Shown here: in pieces, positions 23,949 through 35,603 of the stretch
How the letters are laid out: every line of letters begins with the position of its first letter
Position numbering within the stretch: position 1 is the stretch's first letter
NCBI GenBank assembly: GCA_026008535.1
Contig: BRKX01000004.1
Coordinates: 36,212,501-36,276,500, forward strand
From: Perilla frutescens
Taxonomy: Eukaryota; Streptophyta; Magnoliopsida; Lamiales; Lamiaceae
Length of the DNA stretch: 64,000 nt
Reading direction: 5' to 3'
The notes under the pieces: generated by a model
Told to the model about the DNA's origin: nothing
Seen by the model: only the letters and a program-made list of their open reading frames with translations
The model's database searches: none
Program-made: the position numbers and the translations under genes

Positions 23949-24950
23949 ATGAAGGGTCATTCAGAACCACAACCTGAAATTCTATCCACAGAAGAGAAGG
24001 AAGTACCAATAGATGATCTCATCGATAAAGTGTTGGGAGATTTAAACTACCCAAAAGAAGTGGAGATCAATGTCATTGCAGATTCCCTAGAGCACAAATC
24101 ACTAGCTGTAGAAGAAACTCACAAGTATACGATAGACTTGGAATTTGCAGAGCTGCTAAGATCACCAGTTAGACAAGAGAAAGGTCAAGCAGAAGAGCTA
24201 ACTGACGGGCTAACTGAGTAAGAAAAGGACCAAGAGAAGTCCCAAAATGCTCCAACTGCAGAGCCAGTTGAAGAGGCTCGAGTGACTGAAGAAACTGAGG
24301 AAGAGACAAATCTCCAACTGCCGCTTGCTGCTCATGCCAAGCCAGTCTCCTAGTCTGATTCTTCAGTACAGACACTCATTGCAGAAGTCACTCTTGAGCC
24401 TATCCCAGAAGAGATACCAACTGATCATGTTGATGAGGTGCCAGATTTGGAAAATCTGACTGATCAATTAACTGAAGAGCAGCATCAAGGCTACACAGGC
24501 TCACTTACCATAGTGGTGTATGTGGATCGAAATCGGTAGAGATCAAAACCTATGCTGCCACCACCAGAGAAAAGCTATGGTGAAACTGAAAGTTTGGGAA
24601 ATCCTGAACAAACTAGGACAATTTCCTGTGAGGAGCTAGATAGAATTGAAGATGGAGATGAAGCCATATCAAGAGATGATGGATTCCCACTTGACATTCT
24701 CATTCTCCATGAAGATGAAACTGCAGCAGAACAGCTCCAGGAGCAACCAGAAAGCTCCATTGCTCAGTGCATAGTTCAGCACGAAGAGCAATTTCACAGC
24801 ATTCAAGAACAACTCAAGCTGCACAAAGAGCTCATCCAGCAGTTGCAAGATCAATTAAATGCTCAACAAGCTACAGCCACGCCATTAAGCCATAACGAAA
24901 CAGGTGAGCCACCTGCTAAAAAGCAGAAGACAGAGCACAAGAAGGATTAG
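23949..24950 (+). pseudogene. ORF-X after pol: acidic, coiled-coil protein remnant
   Basis: A single frame from ATG 23949 to TAG 24948 holds 333 codons with three in-frame stops (24219, 24351, 24537). The protein is Glu/Gln-rich. Its C-terminal third (about 24740-24880) is a likely coiled coil built on EQFHSIQEQLKLHKELIQQL, and it ends with the basic cluster AKKQKTEHKKD. No catalytic motif. The position after pol corresponds to the extra-ORF region of SIRE-type elements. I do not recognise a family. Confidence 0.6.
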
Positions 24951-25300
24951 AGACTAATCAAGCTCAGATAATTAGGAACTGTAAGTGTTCTTGTTGTAAT
25001 TTTGCTCTACAATCCTTTTCTGATCAATAAAATAAATATTTTATTAATAAAATGCCATGTCAGCAAAACCTTTTTGAATTCTTACCATTGGAAATCTGAC
25101 AAAGGCATTTAAGGCAATCAAATAAAAGAAAGGGACAACAACTTTTTCAAAGATATATGAGTATCATTCATTACTCATAAATCAATTCAGATCTAGTCCT
25201 CTTTGCAAAAAGAAGAGACACACTCATTTCTCAAATCATTAAAAGAGTCTTTTCTTACTCTCATCTCTCTCAAAACAAAAATTCTAGCCAACTCCCTTCA
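24951..25300 (+). other. Spacer with AATAAA signals between ORF-X and ORF-Y
   Basis: AATAAAATAAAT at 25026-25036 and AATAAAATG at 25047 look like poly(A) signals, followed by DNA ending in a pyrimidine-rich leader (TCATCTCTCTC) just before the ATG at 25301. No coding frame. Confidence 0.45.
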
Positions 25301-26773
25301 ATGGCAGAATTCCTCAGTTCCCCCAACTCATTTAGAATTCCTCACTTTCTAGGATACTCTTCAAAGCTCAAACGGCCAAAACCTGTTTGTTTCTTTTCAC
25401 AAGACAGGGATTCTTCACTACATGGAAACATCACCCAGATTCTTCAAACAAAATTGGGTGTGTGAATTTCTCCTCCAAGCACAAATCAGTGCAGATGGCA
25501 AGGAAATTACATCAGTTATCCAAGGCCGACCTATCAAGATTACTGAAGGAACAGTTGTTGAAGTTTTTCAACTTCCAAGGTAAGGAGCAACCATTCAAGA
25601 TTTGAGTAATCTAGCTGAACCATATTGGAGAAGGTGGAAGACCCCCACCTGAAAAAGGCATTCAGTTTTACCACAGCTAAAACTGATCTAAGGCCATAGT
25701 ATGGAGTTCTGCTCAACATCACAAACAAGATGATGTTTGGAGCAATTGGAAGCCTAAGCCAGCTTACCCATGAGAGGTACAAGGTGATGATCCACCTAGC
25801 TGAAGGACGCAAGACAAACTAGGTAGAATTTGTATTCTTACAGATCAAGCATCAAGTTATCATTACCTCCAACTTAAAGAGAACAAGGAAGTTTGAGTCT
25901 ATGGTTGGACTCATTCTCAGGATAAGCAAGATAATTGAAGACATCTTGAAGCTACCAAATGATGATGCACTACCAGTCATCATCTCTGACTGGATTCCCA
26001 AGAGAGGAAGCATCCATCTTCACTCAATCAGGAAGAAAAGGCTAAAAAAAGGTAATATAAGTACCACAGCCTCAAGTACCTCAACCACCAATGTCGTTCC
26101 GTCACTAGTCTCCAAGAATGGATCAACAGTCTTGGAAGTTAGCTGTTGATAGGGTCTTCAAATCTATTTCTTCCAACTATCGTGCAAGTACAGAGGATTA
26201 TGAGTCATAGATTGACCAACAAAATTCCTCCAACTGCCCTACTTGCCGAATTGAGAAGTGACATCAAGGCTCAAGAAGAAGTAGGAGCACAGCAGCCAGT
26301 GATCTGCATAACTAGCCCTGCATGCTGAAAACTGAATTTTGATCTATCAAATCAGTTAGTTGAGCCAACTCGACCAACTGAACCTGCAACTGCTCAGATG
26401 CACCGAGAGCCACCTCTCACCCCAGTTGCAGTGAGTCGACTATGTGATGATGAAGAAAATTCCACATCACCCAATCTCTTGTCAAAAAGATATGTCACCG
26501 TCATTGATCGTATCAAGCTCCAAGACAACCGCCCAACTGAACCAGCAGGAAGTTCAGTTCAAGTCATCCTCGAAAAGGAACTTGCAAAGTAGGCGAATGG
26601 TCACATTAGCTTAAGCCAAGCACCGGAGCCAATCCGTGAAGAAAGTAAGGCCAAAGAAGCCTGCTGAAAGAATTGGATCAGCCTCCAAGAGGAAGAGACC
26701 AAACTGCCCTGACGAGAGCAGTGAAGAGAATCCAGTTCAACCCATCAAGAAGAGAAAACTGACTGAGATTTAA
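25301..26773 (+). pseudogene. ORF-Y after pol: remnant related to ORF-Z
   Basis: Starts MAEFLSSPNSF at 25301; the frame is lost near 25463 and shifts repeatedly. Recognisable pieces are VCEFLLQAQISADGKEITSV and VIQGRPIKITEGTVVEVFQL (25455-25580), VEFVFLQIKHQVI (25823-25860) and RKFESMVGLILRISKIIED (25888-25940), and a basic tail ending IKKRKLTEI (26747-26773). These pieces align by eye with ORF-Z in the same order: VVKFYIF...STVRGHPIVISKET, ASYVLSQL, LNRISMIISDQI. It resembles the proteins annotated as putative plant transposon protein in many genomes. No known enzymatic motif. Confidence 0.55.
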
Positions 26774-27086
26774 TCCAGCAGTTCAATAACTGATGTCATC
26801 AGTTCAGTGATGAATCAGTTCTAAGGGCCAAGAAGAAGATATGACCAGAACTGATTGATCAGCTGCCATATCGTCAGTTCACCAAAAGTCATTAGTTGGA
26901 CTGTATCCCAACTGACTAAGGATAAGTTTTAAATTGATTATTCTTTAAGCTTATTCTTAATAAAATTATTGCCGCTATGATTCTTTTTTTTAATCTAACG
27001 AGCATAATTTTCAAATGGGAGATCTCTCAAGATAGTGAGTTTTTAATGCTACTGCACAAAATCAACCACTAAAGTGGAAAGTGAGT
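26774..27086 (+). other. Spacer after ORF-Y
   Basis: No gene. CAGTTC/AACTGA-rich, with an AATAAAATT poly(A)-like signal near 26958. It ends in TGAGT, the left target duplication of the solo LTR. Confidence 0.5.
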
Positions 27087-29281
27087 TGTGATACCCCGAC
27101 CCTTTTTGCTAAATTATAAATTATAATTTTAGTAAATGATTTTGAATTAATATTGTTGAATATTAATCATGTGAGTATGTTTGTATGTTATGCCGTTGTT
27201 TTATTGCAGGTTGTCTCACTCGAGCCGATACGTCATAGCACAGTGATGTTATACTGAGTGCATAACACAGTTTGAATTTTAATACTAAAGTGTCGAGTTA
27301 TATGATAATGAATGAAGGTTATTGCATTAAAAGTGTTTTGAAAATCTAAGTTGTGTTAAATGGAGTTAAAAATGTCTGTGAGTCATAACAGAATCGGGGG
27401 TTGAATGGGGCACGCCGCGCGCCCGCGGGGTGGTGCGCGCCCGCGGGGCCGCGTGCGGCCGCAGGAGGCTGCGCCCCCTCGCGCGGTCACGGGAGGCGCG
27501 CGGTCGCGCGAGTCCGGGGACTTTCCTACCTATAAATACCATACTTGTTCATTTCTTTATTTTCTTTGGGCGATTTTCCTCCCCCTTCTCTCTACAAATT
27601 CTTGAACTTTTGGAGTGGATCCTTCCATCATCCTCCATCAACTAAGGTAACTTCATACCTCTTCATCTTGGTGATTTAAACACTCATTTCTTATTGAATC
27701 AAACCTAGGGTTTGTTATTCAAAATTAGGTTTTTCACTTTTATTGATCCTCTTACCTTCATATCTTGAACATATGGTTTATTTACCTCCTTGAGGCTATA
27801 TGTGAAGTTATATTGAATTCCTATGGTTCATTGTTGCCAAAGATTGGATTTTTACCCTAATTTCCCTTAATATGATGATTGTTGGTTGGAGATGTTATGA
27901 GGGTTGTTTGGGGTTGATTTTCATGTGTGTTAGAGCCCTAGGATGAAGGTGTTTGTATTTGAAATGTTGGGCCTAAAGGATTTAAAATGAGTCATGAGCA
28001 TGTGGTTTAAATGTGTGCTCGTAACGTGTTCGATCAAATGCTTCAAAGAGTTTTAATGTGTATTTTGAGTCCAAAATCATAGTATGAGCTTGTATATCCA
28101 TGGTTGTGTATGTGGAATTATTTGAAGACCTTTAAAGCAAAGTATAGCATGAGTTTGGTCTAAATTATGATTTAATTGAATAACTCGACATCTAAAATGA
28201 AAAGATGATTAAAAAGGTTCTAGGTGACGTATTGTGGCTCGAGGTGGACAACTTGTGGGCGGTAAAGGAGTATTTCAAGGGTTGAGAAATTGTGAAAGCG
28301 TCTCTTAAGGTGGGGTAACTCTAAACTGTTAACACGTATAAGGTTATAGTTATTGTTGTGCTTTGATTGTATAAGTATGAAGGGTCTTCGGACCAGAGAT
28401 AAAAGAGATCCTTCGGGGTCGACAAAGAGATCCTTCGGTGTCGATAAAGAGACCCTTCGGGGCAGAGATCCTTTGGGATCGAATATAGACCTGTTAATGT
28501 CCTCACTGGGGGGTAGTATGTCTGCGGGCATCCCTACAGGGCCAAAGATGTTCATTAACAGGGGCATCATGATGTTTAGACCCTACGGGGTTGAGACTAG
28601 TCTCCACAAAGTAAAGAAAAGTCCATATGTTATATTTTCACTTGTGCAATTAGCTATAACTGTTTACAGTGTTCCCCACTGAGTATGTTGTTAAATACTC
28701 ACCCCATTCATTCAATGAATTTCAGGTTGAGGAGTCAAGGCCGGGGTAGGAGCGTTGTGAACACAAGGGAACCCCATAAGCTTGTGTTTATCTTTTGCAT
28801 GCTCTTCTTTTGAGAATACTTACATTATTAACATTATTACATTGATCACTCTTTTTGCTTTATGATCAATGATTATTGGGGATGGGAATATCCCGATCTT
28901 TTGTAGGTTATGATGTGTATAACTTGATATTATACAAAACAATTTAAGGGCGGGTCGTTCGACCTTGGAGCCTTTTATGCATGAAGTATGTATGTTGAAA
29001 TTGTGGATGGTAGACGGGCGGGTTGAGTAAGACCTATGAGCCCGATAGGTTAGATGCTTTTACTTAAATCCATGTTGTGTGACAAAATAGATATGATAGA
29101 TTGCATATTACAAATGCTTAATTGCGAAAAATTTATATTGAAAATTATAATGCCTCACCTCATCATGCTATTATCATGTTTTGACCTTAGCTTCCGCTCA
29201 TATTGAATATAAGCACACAAAATATGTAAGTAAATTGTATGTTAAGTGACGTTGCCAAACGGAGTAGTTTGGGGCGTTACA
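27087..29281 (+). mobile_element. Solo LTR of a Ty3-type retrotransposon
   Basis: Begins TGTGATACCCCGACCC and ends GGGGCGTTACA, typical of plant Ty3/gypsy LTR ends. TSD TGAGT at 27082-27086 and 29282-29286. 2195 bp. A GC-rich block (27405-27520) with many CGCG words lies directly before TATAAATA at 27531, and short tandem repeats lie at 28382-28490. No internal domain, so a recombination product; internal open frames are not supported as genes. Confidence 0.92.
28382..28490 (+). repeat. Short tandem repeats in the Ty3-type solo LTR
   Basis: Imperfect direct repeats of about 25-30 bp built on AGAGATCCTTCGGGGTCGA, about four units, each carrying a CTTCGG or CTTTGG word. Read-through frames are incidental. 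Confidence 0.75.
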
Positions 29282-29286
29282 TGAGT

Positions 29287-29643
29287 TGATAGCCTGAGAG
29301 ATATAAATAGCAAAATCCTGCAAGAAATATTTGCTATTTATGGCAACTACCCCATTTTCAAATGGATGAAATCTCAACCACTGATCTACAAGTTAAGCTA
29401 AACTTATTGACGGCTGAGATGATCATCACATTTAAGTCAGCTGAGCATCAGTCAAATCCATTAAACTGATCAGCTGAGGAGTACTCGAGTGTGACTCAAA
29501 ATACATGCATGTAAAGCTTCTTTTAAATGTTGAGGAGATATCGATTAAAGATCACATTTCTATCTAAACTCTCCTTGCATTGCTTTGCATTTCTCTCTCT
29601 ATAATCCATTAAATCTCTCTGAAATACTCTTTTTTTTTGCATA
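29287..29643 (+). other. Spacer before ORF-Z with TATA-like box
   Basis: Resumes SIRE-like interior after the solo LTR. GATATAAATAG at 29300-29310 could be a TATA box, and a pyrimidine-rich stretch (CTCTCTCTATAATCC, 29590-29604) precedes the ATG at 29644. No coding frame. Confidence 0.4.
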
Positions 29644-31500
29644 ATGGAATTGCCCGCTCAATACATCGATCCAGCCAAGCTTGCTCTCAATTTGAAAAGA
29701 GACAAGTTCGTAGAACTGGACTTCATGATGAAAATACTTAAAGCTTATGAGTTTCATCGCTTAGTCTTAGGAGTGGAGGAAACTGAACTCTTTCAGTTTC
29801 TCACAAGTGGTCCAAGGTTTGGATGATGCTTTCCTGAATTAGTTGTCAAGTTCTACATCTTTTCCCAAGCCACAGAGAATGGCAACATAATTTCAACAGT
29901 CAGAGGACATCCGATCGTAATCTCCAAGGAAACTTTGATGGAGACTCTCCATCTTCTAGGAGTAGGTGAACAGGCAGGCTCGATAGTCATGCCTAACCAA
30001 GCAGAATTATGGAGTTAATGGATGAAACCAGGAGTTGAGCACAATGATTACTCACACAGACTGAAAGACAGTCTTCGGCCGGAGTTCATCCAACTCCTAG
30101 ATATAGTTATCCACTGCTTGAGAGGCAATCTGGACTATACTTGCTTTAGCACCGAAAATACTCATCTAATGGCACTCATCTACAACCGATGCAGAATTGA
30201 CTGGGCATCGTATGTGCTATCACAACTGCGCCAAAATGTTCACAAGATCAGTTTTGACTATCAAACTAGAACATTCACGGAGAAATTAGGGTATCTTAAT
30301 CGGATCAGCATGATCATAAGTGATCAGATCCAAATTCTTTATCAAAGAGATGAGTTGCTGGACAGGAAAGACTATCTCCTCATAATTTTTGTCAAAAGAA
30401 GAAAGAACCTGAAGCCTTTTGGCAAGCGATCGAGGAGGCAGCGCACTGCTGAAGAAGGCCCCTCCACTCTGACTGAACCGATTTCCAACAGTTGAGGAAA
30501 GCAGATCATGTCAGAAGATGACATGACAACAGAATCAACTGCGCTAGCTGAGTCTGTACCAGCTGAAAACAACTTCATGGATTGTGTTGAAGAAAGCTTC
30601 AATGAAACTCTCAACAATCTACTAAGCAGATTTCACCTCATCGAGAGTTGTGACTCCGATCTCTTCAATCAACTAAGGAGATATCTTAGATGGTCACTCT
30701 GGAGATATCACGTTGATGAAGCAGTTATGTTTGACCTGCTCAATAGGAAGGGACGCCACTTCTAGAGTCAAGAAGGAATTTGGAGTAGGAACTGGATAAA
30801 TCATCCATTGACGACTACTCCTACTCTTTTTGAGATTATGGATTTCATGATCCACCGAATCCGACATGGAGTACCAGCCGCAGCTCCACTGTAGTTTGCA
30901 GAGCCATCCAACTCATCTTCCACACCAATAGAGTTCAATCACCCACCTCCAACTGAAGAACTCCTCCCAAGTTTGGCCATGTTGACAACTGCAACCCAAT
31001 TTCAGCCTCCACTGCCAGATTTACGGTAGTTCATGCCAACCGAAGAAGCATCCAACTGGCTACCCTCACCAACAAGAGAACAGCCATACCCCTCCCCATT
31101 TGAAGGTAACCTAGCTACCACATTTAGGTTGTTACCACATGTTCCCATTCCATCCTTTGATCTACACATGCACACCATTTTGGATGATGCCAAAAAGGGG
31201 AAGAGAAATAAGAAATTGAGAAGGATGATGGAAGGAAGGAAGTTTTTGAGTCTCTGGGATGAGATTCAAGGGGAACCCTCGCAGTTTCAGGGGGAAGTAT
31301 AGCCTCAGGGGAAAGTATTGAGGACTATAGGAACTACTCGAGAAGAGAGGCATCAGCCTCAGGGGGGAGGTTGGGGAACTGTCTGGAGAAGAGCTGCCAG
31401 AGATGAGAGACAATTGTCTCAGGGAGAAGTTTGGGGAGAAATCTGGAGGAATGCTAGTGCTAGAGAAAAAAGAGAGCCTAGCAACTGGTGGAACAAATGA
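29644..31500 (+). pseudogene. ORF-Z after pol: long frame of a plant-transposon-like protein
   Basis: One reading frame of 619 codons from ATG 29644 to TGA 31498, with seven in-frame stops (29824, 30016, 30493, 30763, 30892, 31027, 31300) and no evident frameshift. The N-terminal 220 codons form a folded-looking domain with FPELVVKFYIFSQA, IISTVRGHPIVISKETLME, LMALIYNRCRIDWASYVLSQ and LNRISMIISDQIQIL. Then come basic and Pro-rich linkers. The C-terminal 60 codons have repeated GxxWGxxWRxA-like Trp motifs (WGTVWRRAARDE, WGEIWRNASARE). It occupies the place of the env-like ORF of SIRE elements, but I see no signal peptide or transmembrane helix. Homologous by eye to ORF-Y. Confidence 0.65.
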
Positions 31501-31746
31501 AGAAGAATATGAGATACTAGCTGAAAAAGCGTAGCAGCTGAAGAGCTAGAAACTGAAGAAGAAGAAAAAGAAAAACAAACTATTGTAGATTGAAAGAGAT
31601 CTAATCAGTTTATATAATCAGTTTCTTAGCTACACAAGTTTTCTTGCTTGATTGTGTTCTTATTACACAACTCAAAATTTCTTAATCAGTTTTTCCATCA
31701 TTGCTCAATTTTGCCATGTTTTGGACATCATCAAAAAGGGAGAAAT
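31501..31746 (+). other. 3' end of SIRE-like interior with polypurine tract
   Basis: Non-coding. It ends AAAAAGGGAGAAAT (31733-31746), the plus-strand primer, immediately before the TGTTAAG start of the 3' LTR. Confidence 0.85.
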
Positions 31747-33863
31747 TGTTAAGAAAAACTATCAAGGGTTTTTCTGACAAGGGGTTTTGACGAGATGTCA
31801 CAATATGTCAAAATATGCAAAGAGCTTTAAAAAACTGAAAGGAAATCAAGCAGAAAACTAAGGATGATCATTTGAAAAAATCGAGCTATCAAAGCTAAAA
31901 GAAATGATCAATCCAAGTGAGAAAAAGAAAAGAAAATAGAGAAAAGAAAAAAAAGAGAGAAGAAAAGAGAAAAGAAAGAAACCAGCCAAGAGCTGAGAAA
32001 AGAAAAGAGAGAGAAAAGAACAGAGAGAAAAAGAAAATTTCCAGCCACAAAGGGCTATGAAAAAGAAACTGTAGCTTGCTAGATCAGCTAGCAAGGTAAA
32101 ACTGAAAGTTGCATGTACCATCAAGAGGAGTACCAAATGCCATCAGTCTACATTTATGAACTGAAGAAAAATACCAGTTCAAGGCACCAGTTCAGAAGTG
32201 CCCAACACCAGCTGAAGAAAAGTTCCAGCTGAAGACTGTCCCAGCTGAAGGAGAATACTAGCTGAAGAATAGATCAAGTCAGAACTGAAGGATATGCCAG
32301 TTCAAGACTATTTCCTGCTGAAGAAATACCAGTTGAAGAATACATCAGTTTGAGATGTTGAACATGCCAGTTCAAGATAATACCAATTGAAGAAGACTAA
32401 CAGCCGAAGAGATGACAATACCAGCTGAAGACCACATCAGTTTAAGCTGAAAGAAATACCAGCACATGAAGTCCTAGCTGAAGATTGAAGTCATAGCTGA
32501 AGAAGTACCAGTTCAAAGGATACCAGCTGAAGACGCATCATTTTTGAAGTCCAACTGATGAAGCGCCAGTAACCGAACTGAAGACCAGTCCAAGGAAGTT
32601 CTAGCTAAGGGCACACAAGTCCAAAATGCCAGCTAAAGAACACGCTAGTTCAAACTGCCAGCTAAAGCAAATCAAACTAGAGCTCAGAAAGCATCAAGCC
32701 CAAGTCCAAAACTGCCAGCTGAAGATGATCTTAACTGAAGCTTTCCAAACTGCCAAGAGACGCGCAGAACTGACAGACGACGAACTGAAGATTCCAACTA
32801 CCAGACAAAGCTCAGAATTGAAGATCAAGATAGAAGCCGTAACTGAAATTAAAATTTTAGATAAGCCAAAGAAGATCTTGAAGTTAATGCAACCGAGATC
32901 TTGGAACAAAAGCTTGTTAAAAGAGCAAAGGCTACTCAACGACTATCTTTAAATGAAAGCCCTTCAACGACTTTATCATTTATGATCACACAGTAATCAT
33001 CAACGGTCACCAGCCACTCATCTATAAAAGGTGAGCAACCCAGAAGGTGATCCGTGACTTTTGACACCAGATTCCTGAGAGAACTTTAGCTAAGACTTTA
33101 AGCGAAGACATTCGCCAAAGCACTAAAGCCTCACGCGCAAAACTCAGAATAAGCAAAAGTCTAACTGAAGAGAAGGAGCCAGATCACTCATCAAGATAGC
33201 TATTGAAGATTTTCAGCCAGAGCAACTCTCTCAGTTGAAGCTCTACAAAGATCAACTACCCAACTCAAGCCGCAAACATGCAAAGGAGCATATCAGTTGA
33301 TACCAGTTTTAAGACTGTCTTCTTGAAGATCGAAAGAGATCTAAAACCTTGTAAAGACAGGCAATAGCACCTAATGTCTCAGCGAGCAGTTGAGATCGAT
33401 AAGTGTGAGTTGTCGACCCAGAAACTGGCTGAGGAGGCTACATGCGTTGGTTCGTCGCTTCCAGGACAGCAATAGTTGGAAAGGAATCCGTGACTCGTAA
33501 AGTTGTCGATAGCCAGGTCCAACACCTGTCTTTACTATGTAACTGTAATAAATGAACTTTACACTTGCATAGTGAATTGCCCTTCTATGGAAGGAAGATC
33601 GGACGTAGAAGTTGAGCTTTGAACCTCTATAAACTGTTTGTGTGCTCTGCTTTACTTTTCAGTTTCATTTGCATGTTTTGAACTACACACCTCAAGCACA
33701 CACAGCACTCCGAGCTAGCAGATCATCTCAATTATCTCCTAAGAGCATGGATAACTCAGCGAGTCAAAACGGGCCCTGAATATTCCGCATCTATTGTTCA
33801 GTTTTTGGATCAGTTTATTCATCCCCCCTTCTAAATTGATTCTGACTCGCCCCGAGACCAATA
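31747..33863 (+). repeat. 3' LTR of SIRE-like element
   Basis: 2117 bp; same order as the 5' LTR (purine block, CAGCTGAAG array, open frame 32626-32952, TATAAAAG at 33023). It differs by many substitutions and an insertion of about 60 bp near 32470-32525. Its last bases read CCAATA instead of CCAACA. The TSD AATAT follows. Confidence 0.92.
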
Positions 33864-33868
33864 AATAT

Positions 33869-34097
33869 CATCCCAAATCTTCATTTCATGAGGAACGGAA
33901 ATTGCTTGTAGAATAAAATCGAATTTTTTGAATTCATTACAAAATTCATCCAATCTTAAAACTACATCAAAAGCGAAATTTAAACAACATTAAATCTAAA
34001 AATTTAGAGACATAAAATTTATCTACAAATTTAATGAAAAATTTCAAAGCTTCCTAGAATTAAAACTGGAGCAGTGCCAAAACCCGGTCTGATACTA
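33869..34097 (-). other. copia-1C leader end and decayed primer site
   Basis: Leader DNA leading to GGTCTGATACTA (34086-34097), which on the minus strand is the copia primer site with two changes. The copia-1A and 1B copies have the intact 12-mer at this place. Confidence 0.8.
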
Positions 34098-34099
34098 GT

Positions 34100-35207
34100 T
34101 ATTTCGAATTAAATCACCGCAGGATCTAATTGATTGCTCATTAATCCTAATTTCATGCATATCATATTTTGTGTTCTTATGAAATTAATTAATGCCGAGT
34201 TGAATTAACAGCATGGTAGTTTTCGATATTAATTAAAGCGGAAGGATAGATATCGAAAACCACTTGCAAATTCAAGACGGGTTCCGAATAAGATTAAAGG
34301 TCTAATTTTGTTGTTGTACGAATGTATGATCAGCGTCCCCCAGCAATTCCACTTCTCGATCTTCTATTGTATTCTCAGATTGTGTTTAGATACAGGGTAG
34401 GCTGTATACTACTAAACAGGGTGTGAATACTATGGGGATCAAGAGAACATAAAACGGGGCGGAATTACTTGCGTAATTTACCTTTCATAATATATAAGGG
34501 AGTGGGCGAAAATTCACTCCATGCTCTAATGGGCTTAGACCTCTCACTCTTGTTTCATCCCCAGTCCACTTCAGTCATATTGGGCTACAACAGGGATCTA
34601 GAATAATATTAAATTGGTCTGCTAATTTATTTAATTTCCAATACCCAATAAACTTATAATATAATTAAATAATTAAGTATTATTTTTATTACACTAAAGA
34701 AATAATACTGACCTACCAGATTAATACATATTTCTAAATATGCTTCCTTCTTTAGTTTACTCATTCCCCATGTTTAAGATATAATGTCCATTAATTAATT
34801 ATGTAAACTTCTGACAACTATAATTAATTAGCCGCTTGTTCCTTGAGTTGTACCACACAAGATTTATCATGTACGGAATAAATTCTACCTACAGGGTTTC
34901 ACCTGAACTATGTGCTTTCTCAAAGGAACATCATCAACCTGGCACATCAGAACACGGTGACCATACCTATTGCATGACACATCATATATGTATATGATAC
35001 TACCCAAGATATCGAGTTTGTTGATTCTATCTGAGAATCTCATCCATTGGTAAGTCAAAGCAATATCATAGCATATATATCCTCGTTAATACATATGGCT
35101 TAAGAACCCCGAGCTCTGTGGATCTTTATTGTCTCACTTAAGGTCAGAATAGAGAATAGAATCCTATCGTGATCCTCCTCAATACACTAATTAGTGTACT
35201 AGAATAA
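34100..35207 (-). repeat. 5' LTR of copia-1C, first part
   Basis: Aligns with copia-1B LTR positions from TTTCGAATTAAA on. The terminal TGTTGGGG and a few following bases are lost. It is interrupted at 35207 by CACTA-1 and resumes at 41544. Confidence 0.88.
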
Positions 35208-35220
35208 CAGTACAAGAAAA

Positions 35221-35545
35221 TCACAGAATAGCGACGGAAATTTCCATCGCCCCATACCTGATTTCCATCCTTAATTGAAGTGGCGACGGAATGGTGACGA
35301 AAAATGTTCGTCTCGTATATTTTGTCGCTAAAAAAAGAAGGCGATGGAATATTCTGTCGCTAAAAATGGCGACGGTCTTAGCGATGGACACATCCGTCAC
35401 CTTAAAGTGTCGTCGTAAATTGTCGTGAAATTGGGACGACAAATAATGCGACGGAACACTTCCGTCGCCTTAATTCGTGATGAACTTCCGTCGCCCAATT
35501 AAAAAATATTTTAATATATAAAATTGGATAAAATCGGGTGACAGA
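35221..35545. repeat. Subterminal repeats of CACTA-1, left end
   Basis: About a dozen copies of GCGACGGAA or its complement TTCCGTCGC with drift (GCGATGGA, TCCGTCACC), in both orientations. This is the usual arrangement of transposase-binding repeats inside CACTA ends. The matching array at the other end is 41195-41510. Confidence 0.88.
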
Positions 35546-35603
35546 AAATTTCTATCGCTATTTTTATTTTCTTTTATTAATTCAATTTTTTTATTTGGTT
35601 TTT

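Larger units (their letters stand above)
15425..33863 (+). mobile_element. Very long SIRE/Maximus-like copia element with extra ORFs
   Basis: Complete plus-strand element: 5' LTR 15425-17491, primer site, gag, pol in copia order, three reading frames after pol, purine tract AAAAAGGGAGAAAT, 3' LTR 31747-33863. TSD AATAT at 15420-15424 and 33864-33868. Total 18439 bp, about 16.2 kb after removing the solo LTR at 27087-29281. A coiled-coil segment downstream of the gag zinc knuckle, an integrase/RT of the SIRE type, and a long region after pol identify the branch. LTR divergence is much larger than in copia-1B, and every frame is broken, so this is an older insertion. Confidence 0.92.

Noticed and set aside
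27405..27645. Arg/Gly/Pro-rich overlapping frames in the GC-rich block
   Set aside because: They arise from CGCG-rich composition just before a TATA box in a solo LTR; no conserved protein is recognisable.
28353..28682. 109-codon frame across the CTTCGG tandem repeats
   Set aside because: Solo LTR sequence; both strands show frames created by the repeat period.
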